Shown: positions 43,652 through 54,617, counted from the stretch's first letter. The stretch is DNA of 64,000 nucleotides from Betaproteobacteria bacterium (GCA_004293675.1 READ01000012.1:87673-151672), one strand, 5' to 3'. Notes: generated by a model from the sequence alone, not told the origin. Program-made: numbers and translations.

Positions 43652-44068
43652 TTACATCGCCGAGTTGGCACCGTCGACGAAGCGACCAGCGATCTGAGCG
43701 GTGACGGTCGGGGCTGCGTTGCGAGCGACTTCAAACACGCCGTAGTTGCCGTCGCTGTTGTATTGACCGCCCCAAGGGGAGTCAAGCGTCGCGACCACTG
43801 GGGAGATCACTTTGAACGTACGATCCGTCGTGTCGGTGCGGTATTGGCCGCTCCAAGGTGAATCAAGGTTGGTGCTGTTGGTTACTGTTGCCATCTGCGC
43901 CATGATCGTGGCTGTGGCTGCAGGTTGCGCTGCGACCGTTGAGGACGCTTCGAACACACCGAAATTGCCGTTGCCGTTGTACTGGCCACCGAATTGAGCG
44001 GCTGCGGGCAAAGAGATGCCACCAGCGATGAGGGCGATAGCGAAGAGGGTTTTGTTTAACGATTTCAT
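43652..44068 (-). CDS. Small secreted repeat protein of the ECF sigma regulon
   Basis: 138 residues from ATG 44068 (earlier in-frame starts precede the signal). Signal peptide MKSLNKTLFAIALIAGGISLPAAAQ. The mature part has three related repeats: FGGQYNGNGNFGVFEASS, LDSPWSGQYRTDTTDRTFKV and LDSPWGGQYNSDGNYGVFEV. No cysteine in the mature protein, so it is not a typical HvfA/BufA copper peptide. Its promoter (44193-44218) is a near-copy of that of the divergent sigma gene, with a ~117-nt leader. Not recognised; role in envelope or metal stress is inferred only from the regulator. Confidence 0.75.
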   Translation of the reverse strand: MKSLNKTLFAIALIAGGISLPAAAQFGGQYNGNGNFGVFEASSTVAAQPAATATIMAQMATVTNSTNLDSPWSGQYRTDTTDRTFKVISPVVATLDSPWGGQYNSDGNYGVFEVARNAAPTVTAQIAGRFVDGANSAM

Positions 44069-44192
44069 GTGAGTTTCCTTAATTGAGTAAAAGTAGAGAG
44101 AGGAGGAGAGAGACACTTCAAACTACGCTGCTGCTTTCGAATCACATCCAACTTGCGTTGTGCTCATCAGTCATCAGCGTTGTGAAAGTAAG

Positions 44193-44218
44193 TTCGTGCG
44201 CGTCGTAGATTTGGTTAC
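44193..44218 (-). promoter_or_regulatory. ECF sigma (SigF-type) promoter for the secreted repeat protein
   Basis: Minus strand GTAACC, 16 nt, CGAA, identical in form to the published sigma-F-type ECF consensus in Caulobacter (GTAACC-N16-CGAA). Confidence 0.8.
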
Positions 44219-44251
44219 ATCTTTCGACATAAAACAAATTTCGAGTGGGCT

Positions 44252-44277
44252 GTAACTTTTCTTCTCACGCTGGCGAA
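44252..44277 (+). promoter_or_regulatory. ECF sigma (SigF-type) autoregulatory promoter
   Basis: Plus strand GTAACT, 16 nt, CGAA: the same motif with one change and the same spacing. The expected start of transcription (~44284) is only 2-3 nt before the GTG start at 44286, so the message may be nearly leaderless. Confidence 0.78.
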
Positions 44278-44285
44278 CTACTCAG

Positions 44286-44846
44286 GTGACTCTTTTGACC
44301 GTCTTCTCCGACCGCGAAACGCATCTGAAAGCGCTGTTCTTAAAGAGTCAGGCCGGTGACACGGCGGCGTATGCCACGTGTCTTTCGGAGCTCTCGTTAT
44401 TGCTGCGCGGATTTCTGCGCAAGCGATTGGCCTCGCTCCCTGATGAAGTAGAAGATTTGGTGCAAGAAGTGCTACTCGCGATCCACAATCAACGTCACAC
44501 CTTTGATGCTGCGCAGCCGCTGACCGCTTGGGCCCATGGCATTGCTCGGTTCAAGCTGGTGGATTTCTTTCGGCGGCGCGGTGTGCAGGGGCAACACGTT
44601 GATATCGACGACGTTGAAGCCGACTTGTCGTTTGAATCACAGCCTGCCGAAGATGCCAAACGTGACGTGATGACGCTCTTGGATGATTTGCCTGAAAAGC
44701 AGCGCGAGGCGATTCATTGGGTCAAGATCGAAGGGCTATCGATTGCTGAGGCAGCCGATAAAACCGGTCAATCGCAGTCGTCTATCAAAGTGGGCATTCA
44801 TCGCGGGCTTAAAGCGCTGGCGGATCGGATGCGAGGTGTTGCATGA
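44286..44846 (+). CDS. ECF RNA polymerase sigma factor (SigF-type, NrsF-linked)
   Basis: 186 residues from GTG 44286. Region 2 VEDLVQEVLLAIHNQRHTFD and PLTAWAHGIARFKLVDFFRR; region 4 LDDLPEKQREAIHWVKIEGL, SIAEAADKTGQSQSSIKVGI. It recruits RNA polymerase to GTAACC-type promoters, two of which lie in the divergent intergenic region. Overlaps the NrsF-like anti-sigma gene by 4 bp (ATGA). In related bacteria this sigma responds to metal or oxidative stress. The predicted very short leader is unusual. Confidence 0.9.
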   Translation: MTLLTVFSDRETHLKALFLKSQAGDTAAYATCLSELSLLLRGFLRKRLASLPDEVEDLVQEVLLAIHNQRHTFDAAQPLTAWAHGIARFKLVDFFRRRGVQGQHVDIDDVEADLSFESQPAEDAKRDVMTLLDDLPEKQREAIHWVKIEGLSIAEAADKTGQSQSSIKVGIHRGLKALADRMRGVA

Positions 44847-45484
44847 AAACTGATGACTTGATTTCAATGCTCGCCAAAGACGCGCCGCCGGTTGATCGGC
44901 GCGCTTACGCCATGAAAGCCGCGCTCGCACTGCTCGCCGCTGCCGCGTTGTCGTTTGCGGTGATGGTTGTGTGGATGTCGATCAATCCAAAGCTTGCGGC
45001 GCTCTTGGGCAATCTATGGTTTTGGGTGCGCTTTGCGTTTATCGCCTCGCTTGCGGCGCTCACTTGGTGGGCGTTGTCACGCTTGGGCAAGCCGGGGGCA
45101 GCTCGGAGCGTTTCGTTGTGGCCTCTCGTTGTCCCGGTGCTCGTGCTGGGCGTAGTTGGCGTCTGGATGTTGATCGACGCGCCCGCGGATCGACGCATGC
45201 CGATGATCTTGGGCGTGTCGTGGGATGTGTGTTCGCGAAACATTGCAATGTTGTCGATTCCACTGTTTTTGGCGTCGATTTGGGTCGCTCGACAATTCGC
45301 GCCAACGCGGCTACGCGTCACTGGCGCAGTGCTCGGTTTTTTCTCGGGTGCGGTTGGCGCGCTGATTTACTCGATGCATTGCCCCGAGCTGTCGCCCAGC
45401 TTTCTAATGATTTGGTACACGCTCGGGATGCTCATTCCCGCTGTGATCGGTGCGCTGTTGGGACGGCGCCTGCTCGCTTGGTAG
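44843..45484 (+). CDS. nrsF: NrsF-like membrane anti-sigma factor (DUF1109)
   Basis: 213 residues with six membrane segments, N-terminal cytosolic stretch KTDDLISMLAKDAPPVDRRA that would bind the sigma factor. Two cysteines are in VSWDVCSRNIAML and SMHCPELSPSFL, the spacing seen in NrsF proteins that sense metals or oxidation through cysteine pairs. The start overlaps the sigma stop, as expected for a sigma/anti-sigma pair. It holds the sigma factor inactive at the inner membrane until stress. Confidence 0.9.
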   Translation: MKTDDLISMLAKDAPPVDRRAYAMKAALALLAAAALSFAVMVVWMSINPKLAALLGNLWFWVRFAFIASLAALTWWALSRLGKPGAARSVSLWPLVVPVLVLGVVGVWMLIDAPADRRMPMILGVSWDVCSRNIAMLSIPLFLASIWVARQFAPTRLRVTGAVLGFFSGAVGALIYSMHCPELSPSFLMIWYTLGMLIPAVIGALLGRRLLAW

Positions 45485-45522
45485 CGTGTCCCTAGTGTGG
45501 TGTTGTCAATCCCAGCTTTTTC

Positions 45523-45617
45523 GGCCAATGCCTTATGAAATAGGGGCTTAACGAGAGTTTACTTACTTGCCACTAGACTAACTTATCGCCTTCAACGCCT
45601 TAAGCGACGCGGCATTC
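45523..45617. repeat. AT-rich dispersed element (family member D)
   Basis: Left edge GGCCAATGCCTTATGAAATA with GGGGCTTA; right portion TATCGCCTTCAACGCCTTAA and GGCATTC. It lies between nrsF and the convergent fur gene, ending at the fur stop codon. Confidence 0.65.
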
Positions 45618-45618
45618 G

Positions 45619-46059
45619 TTAAGAAAGCTTTCTCGGCGCTTTGCGCGGAGCGGCTGGTTCAGGCGCCAGAGCGCGAATGTGCAGCACATGGTCGACCAGC
45701 TCAAAGCCGTGATCTTTCACAATTTTGGCGATTCGTTTCTCGATGTCAGCGTCGTGAAATTCCACGACTTTGCCGGTGTTAACGCAGACGATGTGATCGT
45801 GTTTGTCACCTTCGTTGAGCTCGAAAATCGATTTTCCGCCTTCGAAGTGATGGCGCTTCAAGAGCCCCGCTTGCTCAAACTGCGTGAGCACCCGATAAAT
45901 CGTGGCCAGCCCCACGTCGAGTCCGTCGTCCATCAGCAACCGGTAAACATCCTCGGCGGTCATGTGACGAACTTTCGAGTTCTGAAACAGATCGAGCACC
46001 TTCATCCGCGGAAGCGTTGCTTTGAGTCCGGCGTCTTTGAGCTCTTGTGCGCGTGCCAT
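45619..46059 (-). CDS. fur: Ferric uptake regulator
   Basis: 146 residues from ATG 46059. Winged helix (KDAGLKATLPRMKVLDLFQN, MTAEDVYRLLMDDGLDVGLA, TIYRVLTQFEQAGLLKRHHF) and metal-binding dimerisation domain with EGDKHDHIVCVNTGKVVEFHD. The CxxC structural zinc pairs of some Fur proteins are absent, which is common. It represses iron genes with Fe2+. The gene is divergent from bamE, a common order in betaproteobacteria. Confidence 0.95.
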   Translation of the reverse strand: MARAQELKDAGLKATLPRMKVLDLFQNSKVRHMTAEDVYRLLMDDGLDVGLATIYRVLTQFEQAGLLKRHHFEGGKSIFELNEGDKHDHIVCVNTGKVVEFHDADIEKRIAKIVKDHGFELVDHVLHIRALAPEPAAPRKAPRKLS

Positions 46060-46147
46060 GTTCGTTTCCCTGTCCAACGCCCCCGAAGCGACGTGATCGA
46101 GAGCTTAGCTATCATAGCGGCTTAATTCTTACGCAGTCCCCCCATCC

Positions 46148-46564
46148 ATGCGCGTCGCTCTCCTCGCTGTCACTGCCTTTTTTTCGCTGTTGCTCTCGGG
46201 CTGCGGTGTCGTCTACAAGATGGAGGTCAATCAAGGCAACTACGTCACCCAAGCGATGGTCGACAAGCTCAAAGCCGGGCAGACGCGCCAGCAGGTCAAA
46301 TTCATTTTGGGCACGCCCGCCACCGAGAGCGTGTTTCACAAAGATCGTTGGGATTACAACTTTTCTCTGACGCGTCGCGGCGCAAAGATTACCGATCACC
46401 AGCTCGCGGTGTTGTTTGATGGTGACGTGCTCAAAAGCTGGTCGGTGAAAAATCTGCCCACGGAATCGGTCGTTGATCGTGACCCGGCCTACGCGAAGCT
46501 CGAAAAAGACGCCAAACCCGCAGACAAAAGCTGGTGGGACTCGCTCACGGGTTGGTGGAAATAG
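46148..46564 (+). CDS. bamE: Outer-membrane protein assembly factor BamE
   Basis: 138 residues. Lipoprotein signal with LLLSGCGVVYKMEVNQGNYV, then the SmpA/BamE fold DKLKAGQTRQQVKFILGTPA and DRWDYNFSLTRRG. Part of the BAM complex inserting beta-barrel proteins. Followed at 39 bp by dapB on the same strand, and divergent from fur, as is typical. Confidence 0.96.
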   Translation: MRVALLAVTAFFSLLLSGCGVVYKMEVNQGNYVTQAMVDKLKAGQTRQQVKFILGTPATESVFHKDRWDYNFSLTRRGAKITDHQLAVLFDGDVLKSWSVKNLPTESVVDRDPAYAKLEKDAKPADKSWWDSLTGWWK

Positions 46565-46603
46565 CGCGTCAATCGTGGGCGCTTTGAATCGCTGGGCCGC
46601 TTG

Positions 46604-47404
46604 ATGAATCCCACACAGCTCGTCATCGCGGGCGCGTCGGGTCGCATGGGTCGCATGCTCTTCGATGCCTGCGCCACGGATCCACAAACGCAACTCGTTG
46701 GCGCGCTCGACGCTTCGACCAGCCCCGCGCTGGGCGTGTCGGCCAAAGCCTTTGGCGGCAATGCGGACGTGACGGTGGTTGCAGAGCTCAGTGCGATGCC
46801 CGCGGGCAGCGTGCTCATTGATTTCACGCGCCCCGAAGCGACGCTGGCCTACCTGGATGCCTGCGTAAAAAACAAGCTCGGGATGGTCATCGGCACCACT
46901 GGCTTTGATGACGCGGGCAAGGCAAAAATCGCCGCCGCGTCGAAGCACATTCCGATTGTGTTTTCACCCAATTATTCGGTGGGCGTGAACACGGTGTTTA
47001 AGCTTTTGGAATTGGCCGCCAAGTCGCTCGACTCGGGCTATGACATCGAGATCGTTGAAATGCATCACCGTATGAAAGTCGATGCGCCGTCTGGCACCGC
47101 GATAAAGCTGGGCGAAGTGATTGCCGAGGCTCAAGGCACGAAGCTCAGCGACCGAGCGGTGTATGAGCGCGTGGGCCACACTGGCGAACGCGAGGCGGGA
47201 AAGATCGGTTTCGCAACCCTTCGCGGCGGTGATGTGGTGGGCGATCATACGGTCGTGTTTGCCGGCATTGGCGAGCGTATTGAAATCAGCCACAAATCGG
47301 CCAGTCGCGCGACTTACGCCGTTGGCGCGATTCGTGCTGCGAAGTTCCTGCAAACTAAACCGAGCGGTTTGTACGACATGTTTGACGTTCTTGGACTGCG
47401 CTAG
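46604..47404 (+). CDS. dapB: 4-hydroxy-tetrahydrodipicolinate reductase
   Basis: 266 residues from ATG 46604 (a TTG directly before it is not needed). NAD(P) fold LVIAGASGRMGRMLFDA; active-site block EIVEMHHRMKVDAPSGTAIK with the catalytic His and Lys; C-terminal GFATLRGGDVVGDHTVVFAG and GERIEISHKSASRATYA. Catalyses the second committed step of lysine and diaminopimelate synthesis. Confidence 0.98.
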   Translation: MNPTQLVIAGASGRMGRMLFDACATDPQTQLVGALDASTSPALGVSAKAFGGNADVTVVAELSAMPAGSVLIDFTRPEATLAYLDACVKNKLGMVIGTTGFDDAGKAKIAAASKHIPIVFSPNYSVGVNTVFKLLELAAKSLDSGYDIEIVEMHHRMKVDAPSGTAIKLGEVIAEAQGTKLSDRAVYERVGHTGEREAGKIGFATLRGGDVVGDHTVVFAGIGERIEISHKSASRATYAVGAIRAAKFLQTKPSGLYDMFDVLGLR

Positions 47405-47529
47405 CGACAATCCCCCTGATTTGCTTGCTCTGACCTCCAAGTGGGTGATAACGTTGTCGTTGATTCGACGTGTATCGCCCGCGATACGCGCCAAATAGAT
47501 CGGAACGACAAAATATTATCGGGGGCATC

Positions 47530-48384
47530 ATGATCGCGATTAGAGGGGCTTTCGAGCCTGGCCGTTGTTTTCTGCGCGCCGCGAGCGTGGCAATTTCGTT
47601 GGCGTTCACGCTGAGCGCGACCAGTTTCTGCGCCGTTTCGGCCAGCGCTGCACCACTGCGCTTGGTGATTCACGAAGACATTGGTGCCGAGGGCGAGGCG
47701 CAACCGCCGATTTCGCGCTACAACCCGCTCAAGCGGTCGATCGAAGCCGTGATCGGTCGCCCGGTTGATGTGCTCTACACCCGAGAACGACCGCGCCTGC
47801 TCGATATTGTTGAGCGTAATCAAGCCGATGTCGTCATCACTCACGCCAGCGATATCGCCGCCAAGGCGCTCACAGGGTTCGGCTATACCTTCATCGCCAC
47901 CGCGCGCCCGGAAGCCAGCCCGATTTTTGTCGGCAAGTCTGCGCCGGTCGAAAACTTGACCGCACTCAAAGGCAAAACCATCGCGATGCCACGTCAGGAG
48001 CTTATGTTTGGGCTGGCGTGTAGCGCCGAAATGCGCGATTTTGTGGGCACGCAGTTCAGCACCTACGCCAGCCGCGAATACGCCGCCGTGGTCTGGGCGG
48101 TGGAAAACAATGTGCACACGGTGGGCTGTTTGCCGTCAAATGCTCGCGCCGCTGAGGGGCTCGAGAAAAAGGGGCTCAAAATCATCTATGCCGGTCGTCC
48201 GCAACCCACGCTTCCGGTCGTAGCCTCACCCAGCTTGCCAGGTGCCGACCGCGCCGCCATCGCCAAGCTCTTGAGCAATATGGATGAAGCCGATCCCGCG
48301 CTCAAAGTGCTGGGCGTGACCAGCTTTACCGAAGCCGGCGAAGCGCGGATGCGCGCTTTGGCGGGATGGCTTCGCGCCAAATAG
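47530..48384 (+). CDS. Phosphate/phosphonate-type ABC substrate-binding protein (PhnD-like)
   Basis: 284 residues from ATG 47530. A hydrophobic segment near the N-terminus (RAASVAISLAFTLSATSFCAVSASAA) is the signal. The body has RYNPLKRSIEAVIGRPVDVL, IVERNQADVVITHASDIAAK and LKGKTIAMPRQELMFGLACS typical of the PhnD-like periplasmic-binding fold. No transporter permease or ATPase genes are near, so it may feed a remote system or serve as a sensor. Ligand not predictable. The following 48385-48808 holds only an AT-rich element and fragments of repeats. Confidence 0.8.
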   Translation: MIAIRGAFEPGRCFLRAASVAISLAFTLSATSFCAVSASAAPLRLVIHEDIGAEGEAQPPISRYNPLKRSIEAVIGRPVDVLYTRERPRLLDIVERNQADVVITHASDIAAKALTGFGYTFIATARPEASPIFVGKSAPVENLTALKGKTIAMPRQELMFGLACSAEMRDFVGTQFSTYASREYAAVVWAVENNVHTVGCLPSNARAAEGLEKKGLKIIYAGRPQPTLPVVASPSLPGADRAAIAKLLSNMDEADPALKVLGVTSFTEAGEARMRALAGWLRAK

Positions 48385-48427
48385 CCCGATGGAGCTCGGA
48401 GCGTCGTTGGCCGCCTAACTTTATTCA

Positions 48428-48521
48428 CCAATGCCTTATAAATGAAGGGATTTGTCGAAGAAAGTAGGGTTTTTGAAAAAAGAAGTAAACTGCCTAAACG
48501 CCCTATTTGGTATGGCATTAA
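48428..48521. repeat. AT-rich dispersed element (family member E)
   Basis: Left edge CCAATGCCTTATAAATGAAG, centre GGGTTTTTGAAAAAAGAAGT, right edge ACGCCCTATTTGGTATGGCA then TTA. One of the clearest members, with the ends forming an inverted repeat. In the 424-bp gap between the PhnD-like gene and a small secreted protein gene. Confidence 0.75.
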
Positions 48522-48808
48522 ATCAGTAAGCTGCACTCGCCGACCTTCAATGGTTGCCAAGCTCGCAGTTCGCCCGACTGTGTTTGAGTAGCAGCGAAAA
48601 CCCACGTTCGGTTCGCGCTGAGCCACTCGCAGCCACGGCGGCCAGCGAAGCGCCTTTCGTCACGCTCGACACGCTCGGGGCGGACGGCGTCAACCCAACG
48701 CCATCGTAATGTCCCGTGACGCGATCCCGATGCGGATTACGTCTCTCCCTTGGCGAGCATTCGCAATGTAGAACCGCGCTTCCGTCACTCAATTTGTTTG
48801 GAAAATTT

Positions 48809-49204
48809 ATGCGTCAAATTCTTACAACGTCAATCGGCCTAGCTTTTGTCATTTTGACCGTTGCCGCGCACGCCACGTCGGTGCCGCCGACCACGCCCAA
48901 CGTGTCGACCCCCTCGATGAGTTCGAAAGTCGGCGTGATCAACCCGCAGCAAGCGCTCAAGAGCATGGTGGCCTGCCCGCCCACCATCACCGGTGCCGCC
49001 ACCAATGCACCGCAGCCTTGGTCGCCCTCGGCAGTTTCAATGACTGTGGTGAACGCCAAACTCAGCGATCAGCCGCTGCCGCAGCAACAAATGCTTTGTT
49101 TCTACGAAGGCGTGGGCAGCAAGTGGTACATCGGCCGAAATATTCAGCCCGAATTCAAATCCTGCGCCGCGGTGAATTCCAGCACGTTTAGCTGCACCAA
49201 GTAG
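48809..49204 (+). CDS. Small secreted protein of unknown function
   Basis: 131 residues from ATG 48809 (a longer frame begins upstream without a signal). Signal peptide MRQILTTSIGLAFVILTVAAHAT. Mature part is proline/serine/threonine-rich at first (PPTTPNVSTPSMSSKV), then has four cysteines (VACPPTI, MLCFYEGVGS, KSCAAVN, FSCTK) that could form two disulphides. Not recognised. Convergent with greA with a 29-bp gap. Confidence 0.6.
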   Translation: MRQILTTSIGLAFVILTVAAHATSVPPTTPNVSTPSMSSKVGVINPQQALKSMVACPPTITGAATNAPQPWSPSAVSMTVVNAKLSDQPLPQQQMLCFYEGVGSKWYIGRNIQPEFKSCAAVNSSTFSCTK

Positions 49205-49233
49205 GCGAGCCGGGCAGCGGGATAAAGCGTTCG

Positions 49234-49710
49234 CTAAACGTAGCGAACGCTGATGATTTCGACGTCTCGGTTGCCGTTAGGCGCTTGGACTTCAACCACG
49301 TCGCCTGCGCTCTTGCCGATGAGCGCGCGGGCGAGTGGCGAGCCGATTGAAATTTTTCCGATTTTGAAATCGGCTTCGTCGTCGCCAACGATTTGATACG
49401 TGGCCTTTTTCTCGTTGTCCAAGTCTTCGATTTCCACCGTGGCACCAAACACCACGCGGCCCTCGGCGTCGAGCGTGGTCGGATCGATGACTTGTGCGTT
49501 GCCCAGCTTGCCTTCGATGTCGGCGATACGACCTTCGATAAACGACTGCTTTTCTTTAGCCGCTTCATACTCAGCGTTTTCGCTGATGTCGCCCTGCGCG
49601 CGCGCCTCGGCGATCGCTTGCGAAATGGCGATTCGGTCTTGAGTTTTGAGCTTGTGGACTTCGGCTTTAAGGAGCTCGGCGCCGTACTTGGTGATGGGAA
49701 ACTTGTTCAT
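49234..49710 (-). CDS. greA: Transcription elongation factor GreA
   Basis: 158 residues. N-terminal coiled coil beginning MNKFPITKYGAELLKAEVHK and KTQDRIAISQAIAEARAQGD with the DISENAEYEAAKE loop that enters the polymerase channel; C-terminal FKBP-like domain GSPLARALIGKSAGDVVEVQ. Rescues stalled RNA polymerase by stimulating transcript cleavage. After carB on the same strand, the usual order in proteobacteria. Confidence 0.98.
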   Translation of the reverse strand: MNKFPITKYGAELLKAEVHKLKTQDRIAISQAIAEARAQGDISENAEYEAAKEKQSFIEGRIADIEGKLGNAQVIDPTTLDAEGRVVFGATVEIEDLDNEKKATYQIVGDDEADFKIGKISIGSPLARALIGKSAGDVVEVQAPNGNRDVEIISVRYV

Positions 49711-49794
49711 AAATGGATGCTGGGTTGGTCACGCAATCACGCGCTGACAAACGGTTCGGTCAATGAAAAAAAGCAATGGCCTGCGAAAAAGCGG

Positions 49795-49832
49795 CGACAA
49801 AAGAAAAGCCCGCCGGTGTTCGCTCGCGGCGG
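49795..49832 (-). terminator. Intrinsic terminator after carB
   Basis: AGCCCGCCG (49804-49812) pairs with CGGCGGGCT (49824-49832). On the minus strand the stem is followed by TTTTCTTTTG. It lies 21 bp past the carB stop and separates it from greA. Confidence 0.82.
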
Positions 49833-49852
49833 GCTAAAGTGCGTTAACGTGA

Positions 49853-53077
<3,225 letters not shown>

Positions 53078-53308
53078 ATCGCGTTTCGCTTAAGGACGAA
53101 TGACGAATGACGAATGACGCAAAGCTCGATGAGCGTCAATCTCCATTCGTAATCCCCCTGTTACTCGCTTCGCTCGAGGACGAAAGACGAAGGACGAATG
53201 ACGCAAAGCTTTGTTGGCTTTAGAGTCCAACTGTTGCAGCGTTGTTTATCCACCTTGGCCTCCCGAATCAGGGTTTCGTCATTCGTCATTGGTATTTCGT
53301 CCTTGTTT
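53078..53308. repeat. 'gacgaatgacg' repeat tract between the phosphatase and carB
   Basis: Many direct and inverted copies of ACGAATGACGAATGACG and TTCGTCATTCGTCATTGG, with CATCCACCTTGGCC twice (about 53250 and 53310). The tract also supplies the last codons of the phosphatase gene. No gene of its own. Low-complexity junk of the type also seen at 35664-35861. Confidence 0.75.
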
Positions 53309-53989
53309 TCATCCACCTTGGCCCACCGAGTCATGCTTTTCGTCCTTCGTCATTGGTCTTTCGTCCTGCACCGAAAGGTGCTTGTCATCGCCAACGCGCT
53401 CCAAGAAAAAACGCTCACCATCAAAACGCCATTCACTGATTGACGCGTTTGGTACGCTCCAGTCGCGGGCGCTTTGTACGTTTAAGCCTTGCGAATGTCG
53501 GTACAGCGAGCTGACCACGCCGCCGTGGGTGACGATGATGAGCGTTTTCTCGTCGCAAGCGATTGCTAAATCGGTGACGGCGGCCACACAGCGCTCAAAA
53601 AACTGTCGCGCAGTCTCGCCACCCTCGGGGCCGTAGTGTTCATCGCCCGCTGCATGGCGCGCCGCACCCTCGGCGTCGAGTTCACGCCATTCAGCGTAAG
53701 TCTTTCCTTGCCAAACGCCGAAATGCCGCTCGCGCAAACGCGCGTCATAGCGGGCTTGCAAGCCAGTGGCTTCGATGATGGGCTTCGCGGTTTCGCGGGT
53801 TCGCACCAAATCGCTCGACACCAATTCCGCATCACCGAGAACAATTTTCCCTAGCTCTGCTGCAACCGATTCCGCTTGCGCCAAACCCAGCGCATTGAGC
53901 GGAATGTCTTCCATGCCCTGAATGCGTTCGATTCGATTCCATTCGGTTTCGCCGTGGCGAATTAGCAAGATGCGTTTGTGTTTTGACAT
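53309..53989 (-). CDS. Histidine phosphatase family protein (phosphoglycerate mutase-like)
   Basis: 226 residues. Catalytic ILLIRHGETEWNR (RHG motif), with the partner residues in ERHFGVWQGKTYAEW and IIVTHGGVVSSLYRHS. Acts on a small phosphate ester, substrate not known. ATG 53989 is only 2 bp after the ORF6N gene stop. The last ~20 residues (VQDERPMTKDEKHDSVGQGG) are encoded by the 'gacgaatgacg' repeats and look like a non-functional extension after the original stop was lost. Confidence 0.85.
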   Translation of the reverse strand: MSKHKRILLIRHGETEWNRIERIQGMEDIPLNALGLAQAESVAAELGKIVLGDAELVSSDLVRTRETAKPIIEATGLQARYDARLRERHFGVWQGKTYAEWRELDAEGAARHAAGDEHYGPEGGETARQFFERCVAAVTDLAIACDEKTLIIVTHGGVVSSLYRHSQGLNVQSARDWSVPNASISEWRFDGERFFLERVGDDKHLSVQDERPMTKDEKHDSVGQGG

Positions 53990-53991
53990 CT

Positions 53992-54612
53992 CTAGTTGCC
54001 TTCGCGTATGAAGCCGATGCGGGGCTTCTTCTTCGCGGGTTCGGGCGACATGAGCTCGGCAATGGCGTCGAACACCATTCGAAACTGCTCATCGTATTTG
54101 CCTTCGAGCAAGGCGAGTTGCCGTTTCAAATCGTGGTGCTCGGCCAAAATACTGCGAAGCTTGATAAAAGTTCGCATGATCTCGACGTTTACGGCAATCG
54201 CTCGCTCGCTCTTGAGTACGCTCGAGAGCATCGCGATGCCTTGTTCCGTGAACGCATACGGCAAATACTTGATATTGCTGCCTTGTTTCAAGATCACAAA
54301 TTGTGATCTTGAAACATCGTCGATCCCTACGCCCGATTCGTTCAAGATCACAAATTGTGACCTTAAGTTTTCGATCTCTTCAAGCTCCACTTGAAACATA
54401 AAGTCTGCTGGGAAGCGCGCTAAATTGCGTTTTACGGCTTGATTCAGTGTCCGCGTTTCAACGCCGTAAAGCGCGGCCAATTGCTGCGCGAGCAACACAC
54501 GTTGACCGCGCAGCAAAAGTACCTGCGACCCAATCGCTTCCGGGGTTGCAGGCGGCATCGCCCTTGCGCGGGCAAGCGTCTCTGTTGCTGACACTTTTGC
54601 TCTAGTCGCCAC
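53992..54612 (-). CDS. ORF6N domain DNA-binding protein inserted between carA and carB
   Basis: 206 residues from GTG 54612. ORF6N/KilA-N-type fold: LLLRGQRVLLAQQLAALYGV, ETRTLNQAVKRNLARFPADF, MFQVELEEIENLRSQFVIL, then YLPYAFTEQGIAMLSSVLKS. C-terminal coiled coil. These proteins are typical of phages and mobile elements, but stand-alone chromosomal copies are common. The motif SQFVIL occurs twice, because the middle contains an inserted block around a 31-bp palindrome. Neatly packed 5 bp after carA and 2 bp before the phosphatase gene, so co-transcribed with the carbamoyl-phosphate genes. Confidence 0.85.
   Translation of the reverse strand: MATRAKVSATETLARARAMPPATPEAIGSQVLLLRGQRVLLAQQLAALYGVETRTLNQAVKRNLARFPADFMFQVELEEIENLRSQFVILNESGVGIDDVSRSQFVILKQGSNIKYLPYAFTEQGIAMLSSVLKSERAIAVNVEIMRTFIKLRSILAEHHDLKRQLALLEGKYDEQFRMVFDAIAELMSPEPAKKKPRIGFIREGN
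54285..54315. repeat. Perfect 31-bp palindrome inside the ORF6N coding sequence
   Basis: GTTTCAAGATCACAA, one A, TTGTGATCTTGAAAC: 15-bp arms with no mismatch. Half of it (AAGATCACAAATTGTGA) recurs at about 54345-54361. It encodes the repeated SQFVILK residues. Confidence 0.9.
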
Positions 54613-54617
54613 TGTGT

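Noticed and set aside
53078..53443. CRISPR-like array of short repeats
   Set aside because: Repeats are irregular 'gacgaatgacg' copies without uniform spacers and no cas genes occur in the window.
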